Assembly (NCBI GenBank): GCA_948466105.1 | Contig: CAOJZR010000027.1 | Span: 1-7,425, forward strand | Reading direction: 5' to 3' | Origin: an uncultured Bacillota bacterium | GTDB lineage: Bacteria; Bacillota_I; Bacilli_A; RF39; UBA660 | DNA: 7,425 nucleotides | In this document: in pieces, positions 6,142 through 7,425 of the stretch | Numbering within the stretch: the stretch's first letter is position 1 | Layout of the letters: the number at the start of each line of letters is the position of its first letter | Translations under genes and position numbers: made by a program | The notes under the pieces: model-generated | What the model saw: the letters and a program-made list of their open reading frames with translations, nothing else | Told to the model about the DNA's origin: nothing | Database searches by the model: none

Positions 6142-7425
6142 CTATTCATCATCTTTGTGCTCTAACTTCACCAATACTTCACGTGGTTTAGAGCCATTAT
6201 TAGGACCAATTATTCCTCGTTCTTCTAGCAAATCAATACATCTAGCAGCTCTGTTATAACCAAGACGAAATCTACGTTGTAGAAGTGAAGCACTAGCCTT
6301 ACCTTGGGTTACAACAAATTCAACAATTTCATTATAAAGTGGCTCTTCATAGTCATCTTTATCTTCAACCATTGTTGTTGCATGTGCTTCCTCTTCAGTC
6401 ATTGTAAAAGTCTCATCATATCGAGCTTTTTGTTGTGAAATAGTATAATCAACAACATTTTTAATTTCTTCATCAGACAAAAATGTTCCTTGAATACGAA
6501 GAGGCACATTCTCCCCTTGTGGTGAAAATAACATATCACCTTTACCAAGTAATTTCTCAGCCCCAACTGTATCTAGAATAGTACGTGAATCAATTCCTGA
6601 GGAAACAGCAAAAGCAATACGAGAAGGAATATTGGCTTTAACGACACCTGTAATAACATCTGTTGAGGGCCTTTGGGTAGCAACAATAAGATGAATTCCA
6701 GCAGCTCTAGCCATTTGCGTAATACGCATAATTGAATCTTCTACTTCTTTAGCAGCAACTAACATAAGATCAGCAAGTTCATCAATAATAACAACTATAA
6801 AAGGTAATTTTCTTAATTTTTCAGTCTCGCTTCTGGTTTTATTTTGCTCTTCTATATATTCATTATAACCTGCAATATTCTTCGTCTTACTATCACTAAA
6901 AGCATCATATCGGCGCTCCATTTCGACAACAATTTTTTTAAGTGCTATATTAGCTTTTTTAGGATCAGTAACAACAGGCGCTAGTAAATGTGGAACACCA
7001 TTATACATAGAAAGTTCAACTTTCTTTGGATCAACCAAAACTAATTTTACTTCATCAGGTTTACTTCGCATCAAAATAGAAATAATAATACTATTAATAC
7101 AAACCGATTTACCACTTCCTGTTGAACCTGCTACTAACAAATGTGGTGTTTTATTAATTTCGCAAAAAACAGGTTTACCCATAATATTTCTTCCTAATGT
7201 AACAAGTAATTTACTATTTTCCATTGGTTTTGGAACTAGTTCTAAAATTTCTCTTACTGTTACCATTGAGGTTACTTTATTAGGAATTTCAACACCAATC
7301 GTCGATTTACCAGGAATTGGGGTTTGAATTCTAACATCTTTAGCAGCCAAAGCCAAAGCGATTTCACTATGAATACTAGAAACGCGACTAAGGCGTGTAC
7401 CTGATTTTACTTCCATTTCATATTG
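6142..7425 (-). CDS. ftsK: DNA translocase FtsK/SpoIIIE, C-terminal part (5' end outside window)
   Basis: C-terminal motor of the septal DNA pump that clears chromosomal DNA from the closing septum using ATP. The frame stays open to the window edge (QYE before the first Met at 7416), and the text matches the interior of the family, so that Met is internal; the N-terminal membrane domain and linker lie outside the window. Counting from Met 7416: beta-type region with GTRLSRV and [11 protein letters not shown] (6-30) and PIPGKS (33-38); Walker A GSTGSGKS (97-104); VDPKKVEL (128-135); Walker [11 protein letters not shown] (208-217); [24 protein letters not shown] (246-269); then an acidic linker. 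A gamma winged-helix domain (about 355-418) carries the DNA-reading helix [12 protein letters not shown]. Gamma normally reads KOPS/SRS polarity sequences. All motor motifs are intact. It could be named ftsK or spoIIIE; the missing N-terminus prevents a choice. Ends in TAG. Confidence 0.95.
   Translation of the reverse strand, partial: QYEMEVKSGTRLSRVSSIHSEIALALAAKDVRIQTPIPGKSTIGVEIPNKVTSMVTVREILELVPKPMENSKLLVTLGRNIMGKPVFCEINKTPHLLVAGSTGSGKSVCINSIIISILMRSKPDEVKLVLVDPKKVELSMYNGVPHLLAPVVTDPKKANIALKKIVVEMERRYDAFSDSKTKNIAGYNEYIEEQNKTRSETEKLRKLPFIVVIIDELADLMLVAAKEVEDSIMRITQMARAAGIHLIVATQRPSTDVITGVVKANIPSRIAFAVSSGIDSRTILDTVGAEKLLGKGDMLFSPQGENVPLRIQGTFLSDEEIKNVVDYTISQQKARYDETFTMTEEEAHATTMVEDKDDYEEPLYNEIVEFVVTQGKASASLLQRRFRLGYNRAARCIDLLEERGIIGPNNGSKPREVLVKLEHKDDE

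Noticed and set aside
7414..7416. ATG at 7416 as the true ftsK start
   Set aside because: The frame is open to the window edge, and the [15 protein letters not shown] text matches the interior of FtsK/SpoIIIE, so the gene continues beyond the window.

Overview
The window is AT-rich (roughly 30% GC by eye) and every gene lies on the minus strand. The T-box leader, the full bacterial-type PheT with a tRNA-binding domain, the Cys-cluster PheS and an SpoIIIE/FtsK translocase suggest a low-GC Firmicutes/Bacilli-like or 'Tenericutes'-like bacterium. Tryptophans checked are TGG and no reading frame needs TGA as a sense codon, so this is not the Mycoplasma code. All six stop codons are TAA or TAG; none is TGA. 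The taxonomic placement is inference from gene content and base composition.

Layout, read in the direction of transcription (from high to low coordinates). 7425-6142 is the C-terminal part of a DNA translocase (ftsK/spoIIIE), whose 5' end lies outside the window. It is followed at short spacings (15, 9 and 34 nt) by a GNAT acetyltransferase (6126-5686), an unrecognised 392-aa protein with two C-terminal membrane segments (5676-4498) and a HAD-type 5'(3')-deoxyribonucleotidase-like protein (4463-3897). These four probably form one transcription unit, since no terminator is visible between them.

A new promoter follows directly after the nucleotidase stop codon (TTTACT, 18 nt, TATAAT). It drives a phenylalanine T-box riboswitch (about 3857-3643). 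Stem I, a UUC specifier, the UGGU bulge, an antiterminator and a competing terminator can all be drawn. The T-box controls pheS (3628-2567) and pheT (2580-208), which overlap by 14 nt. The two genes encode the alpha and beta subunits of phenylalanyl-tRNA synthetase. The last 207 bases (207-1) are noncoding, very AT-rich, and hold only weak hairpins that could end the pheT transcript.

Most of the window is housekeeping. The item least explained by known families is the 392-aa membrane-anchored protein. The T-box is a known class, but its structure here is unusually readable. I do not see a mobile element, CRISPR array, tRNA, rRNA or defence system.
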